Assembly: GCA_030648955.1 (NCBI GenBank)
Contig: JAUSHB010000013.1
Span: 140,675-185,752, forward strand
DNA from: a bacterium
GTDB taxonomy: Bacteria > Patescibacteriota > Minisyncoccia > Phycocordibacterales > JAUSHB01
Length of the DNA stretch: 45,078 nucleotides
Direction: 5' to 3'
Of this stretch, positions 29,662 to 37,707 are shown one piece after another. Both the position numbers and the translations under genes were made by a program. The stretch's first letter is position 1. Every line of letters starts with the position of its first letter. The notes under the pieces are model-generated. The model was not told where the DNA came from. It did no database searches and saw only the letters and a list, made by a program, of their open reading frames with translations.

Positions 29662-29757
29662 CAAAGTTTTCAGTTAAATAGTTTGTAGTTTTTAGAAAAA
29701 AATGGGAGAATCTTTAAAACTAAAAACTAATAACTACCAACTAGAAACTAACTAAAC
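29662..29757 (+). repeat. Hairpin spacer, copy 2 of a duplicated element (rplF-rplR)
   Basis: Nearly identical to 27488-27589: the first 37 nt match exactly and the 3' arm (AACTACCAACTAGAAACTAA) differs by few bases. The left arm can pair with the right arm over about 30 nt. Confidence 0.85.
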
Positions 29758-30108
29758 ATGAAATCATCAAACATAAAAACAGCAAAGCGTGATCGCAGAC
29801 GCAAGCGCATCAGGGCAAAAATCTCTGGTACTTTGACATTGCCCCGTCTTTCGGTATTTCGATCAAATAAGTTTATTTATGCGCAACTTATTGATGACGA
29901 GAAAAGTAAAACACTTATGTCCGCATCAGACCATTCCGTGAAGGGGAAAACTAAAATGGAACGTGCTAAAAAAACCGGTACAACCCTTGCAGAGGAAGCC
30001 AAAAAGAAACATATTACCAAGGTCGTTTTCGACCGCGGAGGATTTTCTTACGCGGGACGAGTAAGAGCATTGGCGGAAGGTGCTCGAGAGGGAGGGCTTG
30101 TATTTTAA
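29758..30108 (+). CDS. rplR: 50S ribosomal protein L18
   Basis: A 116-aa 5S rRNA-binding protein. Core: [61 protein letters not shown] and [19 protein letters not shown]. Normal length. The 47-nt spacer to rpsE holds a short TAGCT-TCAGG-AGCTA hairpin (30116-30130), a minimal form of the AGCTTC family. Confidence 0.97.
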   Translation: MKSSNIKTAKRDRRRKRIRAKISGTLTLPRLSVFRSNKFIYAQLIDDEKSKTLMSASDHSVKGKTKMERAKKTGTTLAEEAKKKHITKVVFDRGGFSYAGRVRALAEGAREGGLVF

Positions 30109-30155
30109 AATAATATAGCTTCAGGAGCTAACGAAACTAAAAATTAATAAAAAAC

Positions 30156-30899
30156 ATGGATATCCAAAGCAAAACAGCTCAACCCGTGAAAGAAACTCCC
30201 GTAGAATCTAAAGAAGTTTCAACACCAATAGTATCAACAGCTCCCGGGAAGCCTGTTGCCCAGGGCGGGAGAGATACTAGAAATTTTCGACAAAATCATC
30301 GTCCCACAGGGAAAGGAGGGAGTGGAAGGCGAGGGGGTGGTGGAAGACCACATCGTTTTTCTCATGAACGTGCACGCCCTGAATTTGAGCATAAGGTAAT
30401 CAATGTAAGGCGAGTAACTCGCGTTGTTGCTGGAGGGCGCAGGTTCGCCTTTAGTGTTGCGCTTGTTGCGGGAGATCGCAAGGGTTCGGTCGGTGTTGGT
30501 ATCGGAAAAGCCGGCGATACTGCACTTGCAATTGAGAAAGCGATGCGAAGCGCGAAGAGAAACATGATCAAGATTAAACTCACCAAGAACATGTCAATCC
30601 CTCATGATGTTAAGGAAAAATTTTCAAGCGCCCGCATTATTATGATGCCCGCTTTGGGACGAGGGATTATCGCGGGAAGTTCCGTGCGAAACGTGCTTCA
30701 TCTTGCTGGAATCAAAGATGTGACGGCAAAAGTTCTTTCAGGAAGTAAGAATAAGCTTAACATTGCTCGAGTCGCAGTAAAGGCACTGAGCACATTCGCA
30801 GAATCGAAGAAAAAAGCGGGTGAGTCCCATAAAACTTCAATAGTCTCTCATCCTTTAAAAACATTTGAGGCGAAACAAGCGGAAGAAGCTAAAAGCTAA
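30156..30899 (+). CDS. rpsE: 30S ribosomal protein S5 with long terminal extensions
   Basis: A 247-aa protein; typical S5 is about 165 aa. The core begins near residue 75 (EFEHKVINVRRVTRVVAGGR, FAFSVALVAGDRKGSVGVG, GKAGDTALAIEKAMRSAKRN) and includes ALGRGIIAGSSVRNVLHLAG. Before it lies a 70-residue extension with a Gly/Arg-rich patch (GKGGSGRRGGGGRPHRF), and the C terminus has a charged tail. The Gly/Arg patch is RNA-binding-like (inference). Five nucleotides separate its stop from rplO, so rpmD (L30) is absent from its usual place. Confidence 0.96.
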   Translation: MDIQSKTAQPVKETPVESKEVSTPIVSTAPGKPVAQGGRDTRNFRQNHRPTGKGGSGRRGGGGRPHRFSHERARPEFEHKVINVRRVTRVVAGGRRFAFSVALVAGDRKGSVGVGIGKAGDTALAIEKAMRSAKRNMIKIKLTKNMSIPHDVKEKFSSARIIMMPALGRGIIAGSSVRNVLHLAGIKDVTAKVLSGSKNKLNIARVAVKALSTFAESKKKAGESHKTSIVSHPLKTFEAKQAEEAKS

Positions 30900-30904
30900 T
30901 CAAC

Positions 30905-31399
30905 ATGCAGATACACGAATTAAAACGAAATACAAAAAGCAAACAGAAGCGTCAAATTGGACGTGGTGGTAAGCGTGGAAAAACTTCCGGTCGTGGAACA
31001 AAAGGTCAGAATGCTCGCGCAGGAAGAAAAAAACGTCCTGAACTTCGAGATATGATCAAAAAATTTCCGAAACTACGAGGAACAAGTACTCATGGTCGTT
31101 TTACTTCCTTAAGTAAAAAGGTCACTGTTGTTTCTCTTAAGACTATCAACGACGCATTCCCCAAAGGCGGAGAAATCAATCCAGCGACATTGGCTGCAAA
31201 AGGTGTTATCTTGAAGAAAGGTTATACGTATCCACGAGTGAAAATTTTGAGTGACGGCGACATCACCTCCAAGATAATTGTTTCGGGGTGCGAAATATCC
31301 AAAGGCGCTTTGGAAAAGATCAAGAAAGTGGGGGGAAGTGTAGCAAATGTAAAAATTAAAAATCAAAGTTCAAAATCACAAGTGAAAGTTATAAAATAA
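30905..31399 (+). CDS. rplO: 50S ribosomal protein L15
   Basis: A 164-aa protein. Core: MQIHELKRNTKSKQKRQIGRG, GKRGKTSGRGTKGQNARAG, RPELRDMIKKFPKLRG. The final residues (KIKNQSSKSQVKVIK) are encoded by the A-rich left arm of the following spacer, very like the tail of rplV (KIKNKSAKIKIKES). This suggests that the spacer element extends the reading frame. Confidence 0.96.
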   Translation: MQIHELKRNTKSKQKRQIGRGGKRGKTSGRGTKGQNARAGRKKRPELRDMIKKFPKLRGTSTHGRFTSLSKKVTVVSLKTINDAFPKGGEINPATLAAKGVILKKGYTYPRVKILSDGDITSKIIVSGCEISKGALEKIKKVGGSVANVKIKNQSSKSQVKVIK

Positions 31400-31477
31400 A
31401 AGAACGGGAAAAATGAAAAAATTTTTCAATTTTAGACTGTAGTTTTACATTTTGATATTTAATTTTTTATTTTACTT
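31348..31477 (+). repeat. A/T-arm hairpin spacer between rplO and secY
   Basis: A-rich left arm (AAAATTAAAAATCAAAGTTC, AAAATCACAAG) within the rplO end and T-rich right arm (TTTTACATTTTGATATTTAA, TTTTTTATTTTAC). Its centre has an AAAAATTTTTC palindromic core instead of the GC cap. Confidence 0.7.
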
Positions 31478-32749
31478 ATGAACGATTTCTTACAAAAAAC
31501 AAAGCTTATTATACAAGACAGTATTCTTCGCAAAAGAATCTTGTTTGTCTTCTTTGCGCTAGTCATTTTTCGCTTTCTTGCAAACATCCCTATTCCTGCT
31601 GCGGGGGGAGCACGGCTCGACGAGCTTCTTGCGGGCAATCAAGCACTCGGATTTCTCAATGTCATTACCGGTGGTGGGCTTTCTGCGGTTTCAATTGTGA
31701 TGTTGGGTGTTGGGCCATACATTACCGCTTCAATCATCATGCAGCTTTTGACCATGATGTCCGCAAAACTCAAGGCGCTTTACCATGATGAAGGAGAAAT
31801 GGGAAAGAAAAAATTTACCCAATATTCACGACTCCTTGCGGTTCCTCTCGCCCTTGCGCAAGGGTTCGGACTTTTATTCTATCTTAAAAGTCAGGGAGTA
31901 ATTGGCAGTCTTGCGGGGTTTGATTTTCTTGTGAACATAATTATCGTTGCCGCAGGATCAATTCTCCTTATGTGGATTGGCGAGCTTATTTCAGAATTCG
32001 GTATTGGTAATGGTGTATCGCTCATTATCTTCGCGGGGATTGTCGCTAGTCTTCCCGCGACCACTTCCCAGCTTTTGTATACCTTTGACGTATCACAACT
32101 GCCGGTATATATCGGAGGAATTCTTGCGGCAATCGCAATCATCGCAGGAGTTGTCATTGTGACCGAAGCAGAACGCCCTATTCCTATTACCTATGCAAAA
32201 CGTGTCCGTGGGATGAAGGTATATGGCGGCGTTTCAACGTATCTTCCTTTGCGTGTTAATCAAGCGGGCGTTATCCCAATTATTTTCGCACTTTCGATTC
32301 TTATTTTCCCGCAAGTTCTGCTTAACTTCCTTGGTGGGGTGGGGAACTCTGTTGTTTCCGGTGTAGCAAAAGCTGTTGGCGGTTTTCTTTCAAATACATG
32401 GGTAAACTCCATTTTCTATTTTGTGTTGGTATTTCTCTTTACATATTTTTATACGGCTGTTACGTTTGATCCAGATTCTATTGCGACCAATCTTCAGAAG
32501 GGTGGCGCATTTATTCCCGGTGTTCGTCCCGGGGCGTCCACCTCGCTTCATATCAGTAAAATTTTGACTCGCATCACGCTTGTTGGCGCGACATTTCTCG
32601 GCGTGATTGCTGTCTTGCCTCTTATTATGAAAACTATTACCGGCATTACCGCGCTTGCGGTTGGTGGTACCGCCCTCCTCATTGTTGTTTCAGTTGTTCT
32701 TGATCTCATTAAGAAAGTTGACGCGCAGATCTCTATGAGGGAGTATTAA
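31478..32749 (+). CDS. secY: Protein translocase subunit SecY
   Basis: A 423-aa pore-forming subunit of the Sec translocon with ten membrane segments. Family motifs: IFRFLANIPIPA in helix 1, GVGPYITASIIMQLLTM (plug region), GIGNGVSLIIFAGI, ITYAKRVRGMKVYGGVSTYLPLRVNQAGVIP (cytosolic loop 4/5 region) and VDAQISMREY at the end. Length is normal. It exports the surface proteins and membrane proteins encoded in the window. Confidence 0.97.
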   Translation: MNDFLQKTKLIIQDSILRKRILFVFFALVIFRFLANIPIPAAGGARLDELLAGNQALGFLNVITGGGLSAVSIVMLGVGPYITASIIMQLLTMMSAKLKALYHDEGEMGKKKFTQYSRLLAVPLALAQGFGLLFYLKSQGVIGSLAGFDFLVNIIIVAAGSILLMWIGELISEFGIGNGVSLIIFAGIVASLPATTSQLLYTFDVSQLPVYIGGILAAIAIIAGVVIVTEAERPIPITYAKRVRGMKVYGGVSTYLPLRVNQAGVIPIIFALSILIFPQVLLNFLGGVGNSVVSGVAKAVGGFLSNTWVNSIFYFVLVFLFTYFYTAVTFDPDSIATNLQKGGAFIPGVRPGASTSLHISKILTRITLVGATFLGVIAVLPLIMKTITGITALAVGGTALLIVVSVVLDLIKKVDAQISMREY

Positions 32750-32755
32750 GAAAGT

Positions 32756-32849
32756 GCAAAGTTTAAAAATCAAAATTCAAAATTTAGGTATTTGCCTACG
32801 GCGAATTCGTTAATTTTACATTTTGATATTTACAGTTTACACTTATACC
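32756..32849 (+). repeat. A/T-arm hairpin spacer with GC cap between secY and the kinase gene
   Basis: Left arm AAAAATCAAAATTCAAAATT, cap ATTTGCC-TAC-GGCGAAT (32790-32806, with one G-U pair), right arm TTAATTTTACATTTTGATAT. Same family as 25051 and 33444. Confidence 0.75.
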
Positions 32850-33443
32850 ATGTCTCCTCAAACATTCATTTTTATCGGCAGATCAGGTTGCGGAAAGGGA
32901 ACACAAGCCGATCTTCTTCAAAAATATCTTAAAACACAGGACCCCGGTCGTGAGATTTTTTATTTGGAAACAGGCAGTCGTTTCAGGGATTTTATCAAGG
33001 GCGATAGCCTTTCAAGTAAGCTTTCGCTCGCTATTTCACAAGAGGAGAAGCTTCAACCAAGCTTTCTTGCGGTGTGGATGTGGTCGCACCTTTTTATTGA
33101 AAACCTCAAGGGTAATGAGCATATTATAAGTGACGGGACTCCGCGCTCAGTCGACGAGGCTCGCGTCCTTGATTCTGCGATACGGTTTTATGATCGTATG
33201 CCGGCATACGTTGTTTATCTCAATGTCTCTCGAAGCTGGGCGGAAGACCGTCTTCAAAACCGAGGACGAGCAGACGATCAAAACAAGGATAGAATCAAGA
33301 AGCGACTTGATTGGTTTGAAACAGATGTATTGCCTGCAGTCAATCACTTGCGAGAACACCCTGAATATCGTTTTCTTGATATCAACGGAGAGCGGCCGCT
33401 TGAAGAAGTACACAAGGAAATCATAAAAAATATTAAAGTGTAA
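32850..33443 (+). CDS. Adenylate-kinase-like nucleoside monophosphate kinase
   Basis: A 197-aa P-loop kinase. Walker A is FIGRSGCGKGTQADLLQKYL; the NMP-binding region has YLETGSRFRDFI and ISDGTPRSVDEARVLD (the family usually has DGFPR); the lid/arginine region is RGRADDQNKDRIKKRLDWFE. It is in the usual adk place between secY and map and is short because the lid domain is minimal. The first glycine of the GxPGxGKGT loop is followed by R rather than P/A, so base specificity is not certain. Start at MSPQTFIFIG rather than an upstream ATG in the spacer. Confidence 0.88.
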   Translation: MSPQTFIFIGRSGCGKGTQADLLQKYLKTQDPGREIFYLETGSRFRDFIKGDSLSSKLSLAISQEEKLQPSFLAVWMWSHLFIENLKGNEHIISDGTPRSVDEARVLDSAIRFYDRMPAYVVYLNVSRSWAEDRLQNRGRADDQNKDRIKKRLDWFETDVLPAVNHLREHPEYRFLDINGERPLEEVHKEIIKNIKV

Positions 33444-33533
33444 ATATCAAAATGTAAAATTATGGAATTCGCCGTAGGCGAATACGAGAATTTTGAACTT
33501 TGATTTTTTAATTTTAAATTTAGTAAAGCGATC
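33444..33533 (+). repeat. A/T-arm hairpin spacer with GC cap between the kinase gene and map
   Basis: Left arm TAAATATCAAAATGTAAAAT, cap ATTCGCC-GTA-GGCGAAT (33467-33483, perfect), right arm AGAATTTTGAACTTTGATTT. It begins at the stop codon and reaches close to the map ATG. Confidence 0.8.
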
Positions 33534-34295
33534 ATGGGAATGTTTAAAACAGTAAAAGAGATCGAAATTATGCGCGAGTGTGGCAAACGCCTCGCGCATG
33601 TTTTGGATGAAGTTGAAAAAGTTATAACTCCCGGAAAAACTCCGGGGGAGCTTGATGAATTAGCGAAAAAATTAATTATTGGTTTAGGGGATGAGCCATC
33701 TTTTCTTCATTATTGGCCAGAGGGAGCAAGTAAGCCATACCCTGCGACACTCTGCGTATCAACTAATGACGAAGTTGTTCACGGTATTCCCGGAAAGAAG
33801 AAGTTCAAAGAAGGAGATATTGTGAGTATTGATCTTGGTATTAAACATCAGGGATATCATTCTGATGCGGCGCGTACGGTTCCCGTGGGGGAGATTGACG
33901 ACAGTGCGCGTAAACTTATTGATGGAACGCGCGAAGCGCTTGCGGCAGGAATCAAGGTCGCACGTGCAGGAAATCACATTGGAGACATCGGTTCAGCTGT
34001 TTCTCGCGTAATCAAGATGCATGGTTTTAGTATCGTTGAAGAATTGGGTGGACATGGCATTGGAACAGAAGTACACGAAGAACCGCACATACCAAACTAT
34101 GGAAAGCCCGGCGAAGGAATAGAATTGAAGGCAGGCATGACTATTGCTATTGAGCCCGTAGTAAACGAAGGGAGCGGTAAAATACATCTCAATGCAGACG
34201 GCTATACATTCAGAACAAAGGACGGCAAACGAAGTGCTCATTTTGAGCATACTGTACTAATCACCAAGGGAGATCCGGAGGTGCTCACTAAATAA
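33534..34295 (+). CDS. map: Methionine aminopeptidase type I
   Basis: A 253-aa metallopeptidase that removes the initiator methionine. Metal ligands are in the usual places: DLGIKHQGYHSDAARTVPVG (two Asp), GHGIGTEVHEEPHIPNYG (His), IEPVVNEGSG (Glu) and HFEHTVLIT (Glu). STNDEVVHGIPG is the substrate-side His. The start may be at M1 or at M3 (MFKTVKE). In most bacteria infA, rpmJ, rpsM and rpsK follow map; here a long ATPase gene follows. Confidence 0.97.
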   Translation: MGMFKTVKEIEIMRECGKRLAHVLDEVEKVITPGKTPGELDELAKKLIIGLGDEPSFLHYWPEGASKPYPATLCVSTNDEVVHGIPGKKKFKEGDIVSIDLGIKHQGYHSDAARTVPVGEIDDSARKLIDGTREALAAGIKVARAGNHIGDIGSAVSRVIKMHGFSIVEELGGHGIGTEVHEEPHIPNYGKPGEGIELKAGMTIAIEPVVNEGSGKIHLNADGYTFRTKDGKRSAHFEHTVLITKGDPEVLTK

Positions 34296-34340
34296 TCTTA
34301 GGTGGTATACTTAGTATGTATAAATTTTTTATGTAAATTC

Positions 34341-34349
34341 TGTTACAAT
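34341..34349 (+). promoter_or_regulatory. Extended -10 box upstream of the TraD-like gene
   Basis: TGTTACAAT, the same nine bases as at 40039-40047. The segment 34350-34419 after it holds only the T-rich arm of the spacer family, without an A-rich partner arm. Confidence 0.4.
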
Positions 34350-34419
34350 AATATTCCCCCATCTTTAAATTTTTAGATTGTAATTTTATATTTTGATATT
34401 TGCATTTTGAATTAACATC

Positions 34420-37161
34420 ATGGAAACAACGCCCTCTATTGAAGCGCCGAAAAAATTAGGTCACCCTCAAGAAGAAATTGATTTTTTAAACAAAAAAATC
34501 GCATCGCGTGTGCATGAATTCAAAGAGCACGGCGGTACTATCGCGCGCACAGAAGCAATTTCGCGGGAGATCAAATCATATCAGGCTACTCCCGCAGAGC
34601 AGATTCTTGAAGAAAAATATCGCATCAATATGGATGAGATTAAAGGAATTGCATGGGGGCTTAGCGCAGAGCATGACCATAAACTTGATTCACTCATTGA
34701 AATTCTTGGGAAAAAGGGGATTAAAAACGCACTCTCGGTTTGCGAGGAACTTGGGAGTCCTCACATAGAAGATGACTTTCACCGTTTTTTGGTTCAGTAC
34801 CTAGCGCATGGGAGTGTTATTCCAGGACTTAAAGAGGGTACACCTCTTTCAAAAGCCCTCCACATGAAGCTCTATGAAGTAACACTTCCACCAGTACGCA
34901 CTGAAGGTGAAAAGCACACATTTGCGGAGCTCGTGTCCGCGATGAGCCATTTTTATTCGGGCATGCTTTCGGTTGGAGGAAATTCTCGAGGAGTATCAGC
35001 AAATTATTTTGCACTAGAGGTGAGTAATGGAAATGCAAGCGAAGAGGTTATTTTTTATGCCGCTACCCCCACTTCAAGGGCGGAACTATTTGAAAAGCAA
35101 ATCCTTGCTGTGTATCCTCATGCACGCATCAAAGAGCACGAGGAAGATTACAATCCATTTAACGACCAAGGTGTTACTGTCGCTTCGGTTGCTATATCGG
35201 CAAGAAATCCCGCTCTCACCATAAAAACATATAAAGAATTTGATCATGACCCGCTTCATGTGATTGTAAATGCTTTTTCCAAGATTAAAAAAGACGGCGA
35301 GGGGGCCGCACTGCAACTCATAATTTCCCCATCAGGTGAATCATATAATCAACGTTACAAAATGGCGCTTACTAAGGTAAAGAAGGGAGTATCCCTTAAA
35401 GAGGCGCTTCAGGGGATTGCCGTAGAAATCACAAAAGGATTTTTGGGGATTGCAAAGGAATTGATATCCGGACCACCCAAAAAGAATGAGGATGAGAAAG
35501 AAAAGCACATTGACGAAACCACCGTAAAACTGCTTGAACAAAAAATAGCTTCTCCAATTTTTGAAACAAACATTCGCATTATTACATCTGCGGAAACCGA
35601 ATCTCGCGCAGAGGCGATTCTCTCCGATCTTGAATCAGCGTTCAATCAGTTTGGAAAAACGGAAGGGAATAGTATCGCATGGAAACGCGCCAAAGGAGGA
35701 CATCTTTCACGCACACTGTATGACTTCTCATTCCGAGCATTTTCAGAAAATGAAGCAATCCCTCTCAATGCCGATGAACTTACGACGATGTTTCACTTTC
35801 CGGTCGATGAAATACAATCCTCCCACCTCAAAGAAGCCAAGGGGGCATCCGCATCGATTCCTGCAGGAATACAATCCCAAGGTATTATTCTTGGATTAAA
35901 TAAATATCGTGGAGGAGAAACCCAAGTTCATTTTGGAAGAGAGGACAGAATGAGACACTTTTATGCGATTGGACAGACAGGAACCGGTAAAACAAATCTT
36001 CTCAAAAATATGATTATGCAAGATATTGTTAATGGCGATGGAGTTTGCATGATCGACCCGCACGGGACCGACATCGCAGATATTTTAAGCATTATTCCAA
36101 AAGAACGCATTGACGATGTAATATATTTTGACCCTGCGTATACCGCACGACCTATGGGACTTAACATGCTCGAGTATGATACGCGTTATCCTGAACAGAA
36201 AACTTTTGTTGTCAATGAAATGTTGTCGATTTTCAGTAAACTTTTTGACATGAAAGTTGCCGGCGGTCCTATGTTTGAACAGTATTTTCGTAATGCGACC
36301 ATGCTTGTGATTGAGGATCCCACAACAGGGAATACGCTCCTTGAAGTGTCTCGCGTGCTTTCAAGTTCCATGTTTCGAGAACTTAAACTTGCGCGATGCA
36401 AAAATCCTGTCGTTGTGCAGTTCTGGCGCGAAGTTGCAGGAAAAGCGGGGGGCGAAGCATCTCTTGCAAATATCGTCCCCTACATCACGAGCAAGTTTGA
36501 CGTGTTTCTCGCGAACGATATCATGCGTCCGATTGTCGCGCAGGAAAAATCGGCATTTAATTTTCGACATATTATGGACGAGAAAAAAATTCTTCTCGTT
36601 AATCTTTCAAAGGGGCGGTTAGGCGACATCAACTCAAATTTGATCGGCCTCATTCTTGTGGGGAAGATTCTTATGGCGGCACTCTCGCGCGTCGATTCTC
36701 TTAATGAAAAGTTGCCTGATTTTTATTTATATATTGATGAGTTTCAAAATGTTACCACTGATTCGATTGCAACAATTCTTTCCGAAGCGCGCAAGTACCG
36801 GCTTTCTCTCAATGTTGCCCATCAGTTCATTGCGCAACTTGATGAGAAGATCAAGGATGCAGTGTTTGGTAACGTAGGTTCTCTTGTCGCATTTCGTGTT
36901 GGCGCGGAAGATGCGGAAACCCTTGAACCGCAATTCGCGCCCGTATTTACAGCGCACGACATTATGAATCTCGACAATTACAACGCCTACCTCCGTTTGT
37001 TGTCAAGCAACCAACCAGTAAAGCCGTTTAATATTGAGACACTCCCCTTTACTCGGGGGGACTTAATGGTTGCTCAAAATGTTAAAGAACTCTCGTATCA
37101 GAAATATGGGCGTGATCGCGCAGAGGTTGAAGCGGAGATCATGAAAAAGTATGCAAAATAG
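34420..37161 (+). CDS. TraD/VirD4-like conjugative-type ATPase (913 aa)
   Basis: A large P-loop ATPase of the HerA/FtsK superfamily, with the type IV secretion DNA-binding (TraD/TrwB-like) layout. Walker A GQTGTGKTNLLKNM (about residue 516), CMIDPHGTDIADILSIIP, Walker B LYIDEFQNVTTDSIATILSE (about 768) and the sensor region NVAHQFIAQL are visible. The N-terminal 500 residues have no clear domain and no strong membrane segment. CPR genomes often hold one such gene without a full conjugation set; roles in DNA transfer or pilus-type transport are possible (inference). It stands in the place of infA-rpmJ-rpsM. Start follows a T-rich spacer; no Shine-Dalgarno. Confidence 0.85.
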   Translation: METTPSIEAPKKLGHPQEEIDFLNKKIASRVHEFKEHGGTIARTEAISREIKSYQATPAEQILEEKYRINMDEIKGIAWGLSAEHDHKLDSLIEILGKKGIKNALSVCEELGSPHIEDDFHRFLVQYLAHGSVIPGLKEGTPLSKALHMKLYEVTLPPVRTEGEKHTFAELVSAMSHFYSGMLSVGGNSRGVSANYFALEVSNGNASEEVIFYAATPTSRAELFEKQILAVYPHARIKEHEEDYNPFNDQGVTVASVAISARNPALTIKTYKEFDHDPLHVIVNAFSKIKKDGEGAALQLIISPSGESYNQRYKMALTKVKKGVSLKEALQGIAVEITKGFLGIAKELISGPPKKNEDEKEKHIDETTVKLLEQKIASPIFETNIRIITSAETESRAEAILSDLESAFNQFGKTEGNSIAWKRAKGGHLSRTLYDFSFRAFSENEAIPLNADELTTMFHFPVDEIQSSHLKEAKGASASIPAGIQSQGIILGLNKYRGGETQVHFGREDRMRHFYAIGQTGTGKTNLLKNMIMQDIVNGDGVCMIDPHGTDIADILSIIPKERIDDVIYFDPAYTARPMGLNMLEYDTRYPEQKTFVVNEMLSIFSKLFDMKVAGGPMFEQYFRNATMLVIEDPTTGNTLLEVSRVLSSSMFRELKLARCKNPVVVQFWREVAGKAGGEASLANIVPYITSKFDVFLANDIMRPIVAQEKSAFNFRHIMDEKKILLVNLSKGRLGDINSNLIGLILVGKILMAALSRVDSLNEKLPDFYLYIDEFQNVTTDSIATILSEARKYRLSLNVAHQFIAQLDEKIKDAVFGNVGSLVAFRVGAEDAETLEPQFAPVFTAHDIMNLDNYNAYLRLLSSNQPVKPFNIETLPFTRGDLMVAQNVKELSYQKYGRDRAEVEAEIMKKYAK

Positions 37162-37210
37162 CTTCTCTGTGATAGAATTCGAAAATTAATTTGTTAAATC
37201 ATTTATTGCT

Positions 37211-37687
37211 ATGCTCCACCCAAAAGAAGAAAGAACGTTGATTATTATGAAGCCCGATGCTCTTCAGCGGAGTCTCCTTGGGGAGATCATTCATCGCTTT
37301 GAACGTAAAGGACTCAAGATCGTTGGAATGAAGATGATGGAACTTGGTGACGTGATCCTCGAAGAGCATTATGTGCACCACAAAGACAAACCATTTTTTA
37401 AAACACTTAAAAACTATATGAAATCTTCCCCGGTTGTGGTTATGGTACTCTCCGGCATTAACGCAATATCGGCAACGCGGCTCATTATTGGTCCCACAAA
37501 AGGTTATGAAGCTGATGCGGGTAGTATTCGCGGCGACTTTTCTTTAAGTAGTCAATCAAATATCGCGCATGCTTCTGATTCCAAGGAATCTGCTGAGCAA
37601 GAAATCAAACGATTTTTCAATAGCGACGAATTATTTGATTATCAAAAAAACGATTTCAATTTTGTCTATTCCGAAGAAGTGTTTTAG
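37211..37687 (+). CDS. ndk: Nucleoside diphosphate kinase
   Basis: A 158-aa enzyme that transfers phosphate from ATP to NDPs through a phosphohistidine. Core: ERTLIIMKPDALQRSLLGEI, FERKGLKIVGMKMM, GPTKGYEADAGSIRGDFSL and the active-site histidine in SNIAHASDSKESAEQEI. The residue before the site is Ala (typically Val/Ile-His-Gly/Ala-Ser). Normal length with a slightly long C terminus. It complements the NMP kinase at 32850. Confidence 0.96.
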   Translation: MLHPKEERTLIIMKPDALQRSLLGEIIHRFERKGLKIVGMKMMELGDVILEEHYVHHKDKPFFKTLKNYMKSSPVVVMVLSGINAISATRLIIGPTKGYEADAGSIRGDFSLSSQSNIAHASDSKESAEQEIKRFFNSDELFDYQKNDFNFVYSEEVF

Positions 37688-37707
37688 GGATTTTTACGGT
37701 TCGGCCT

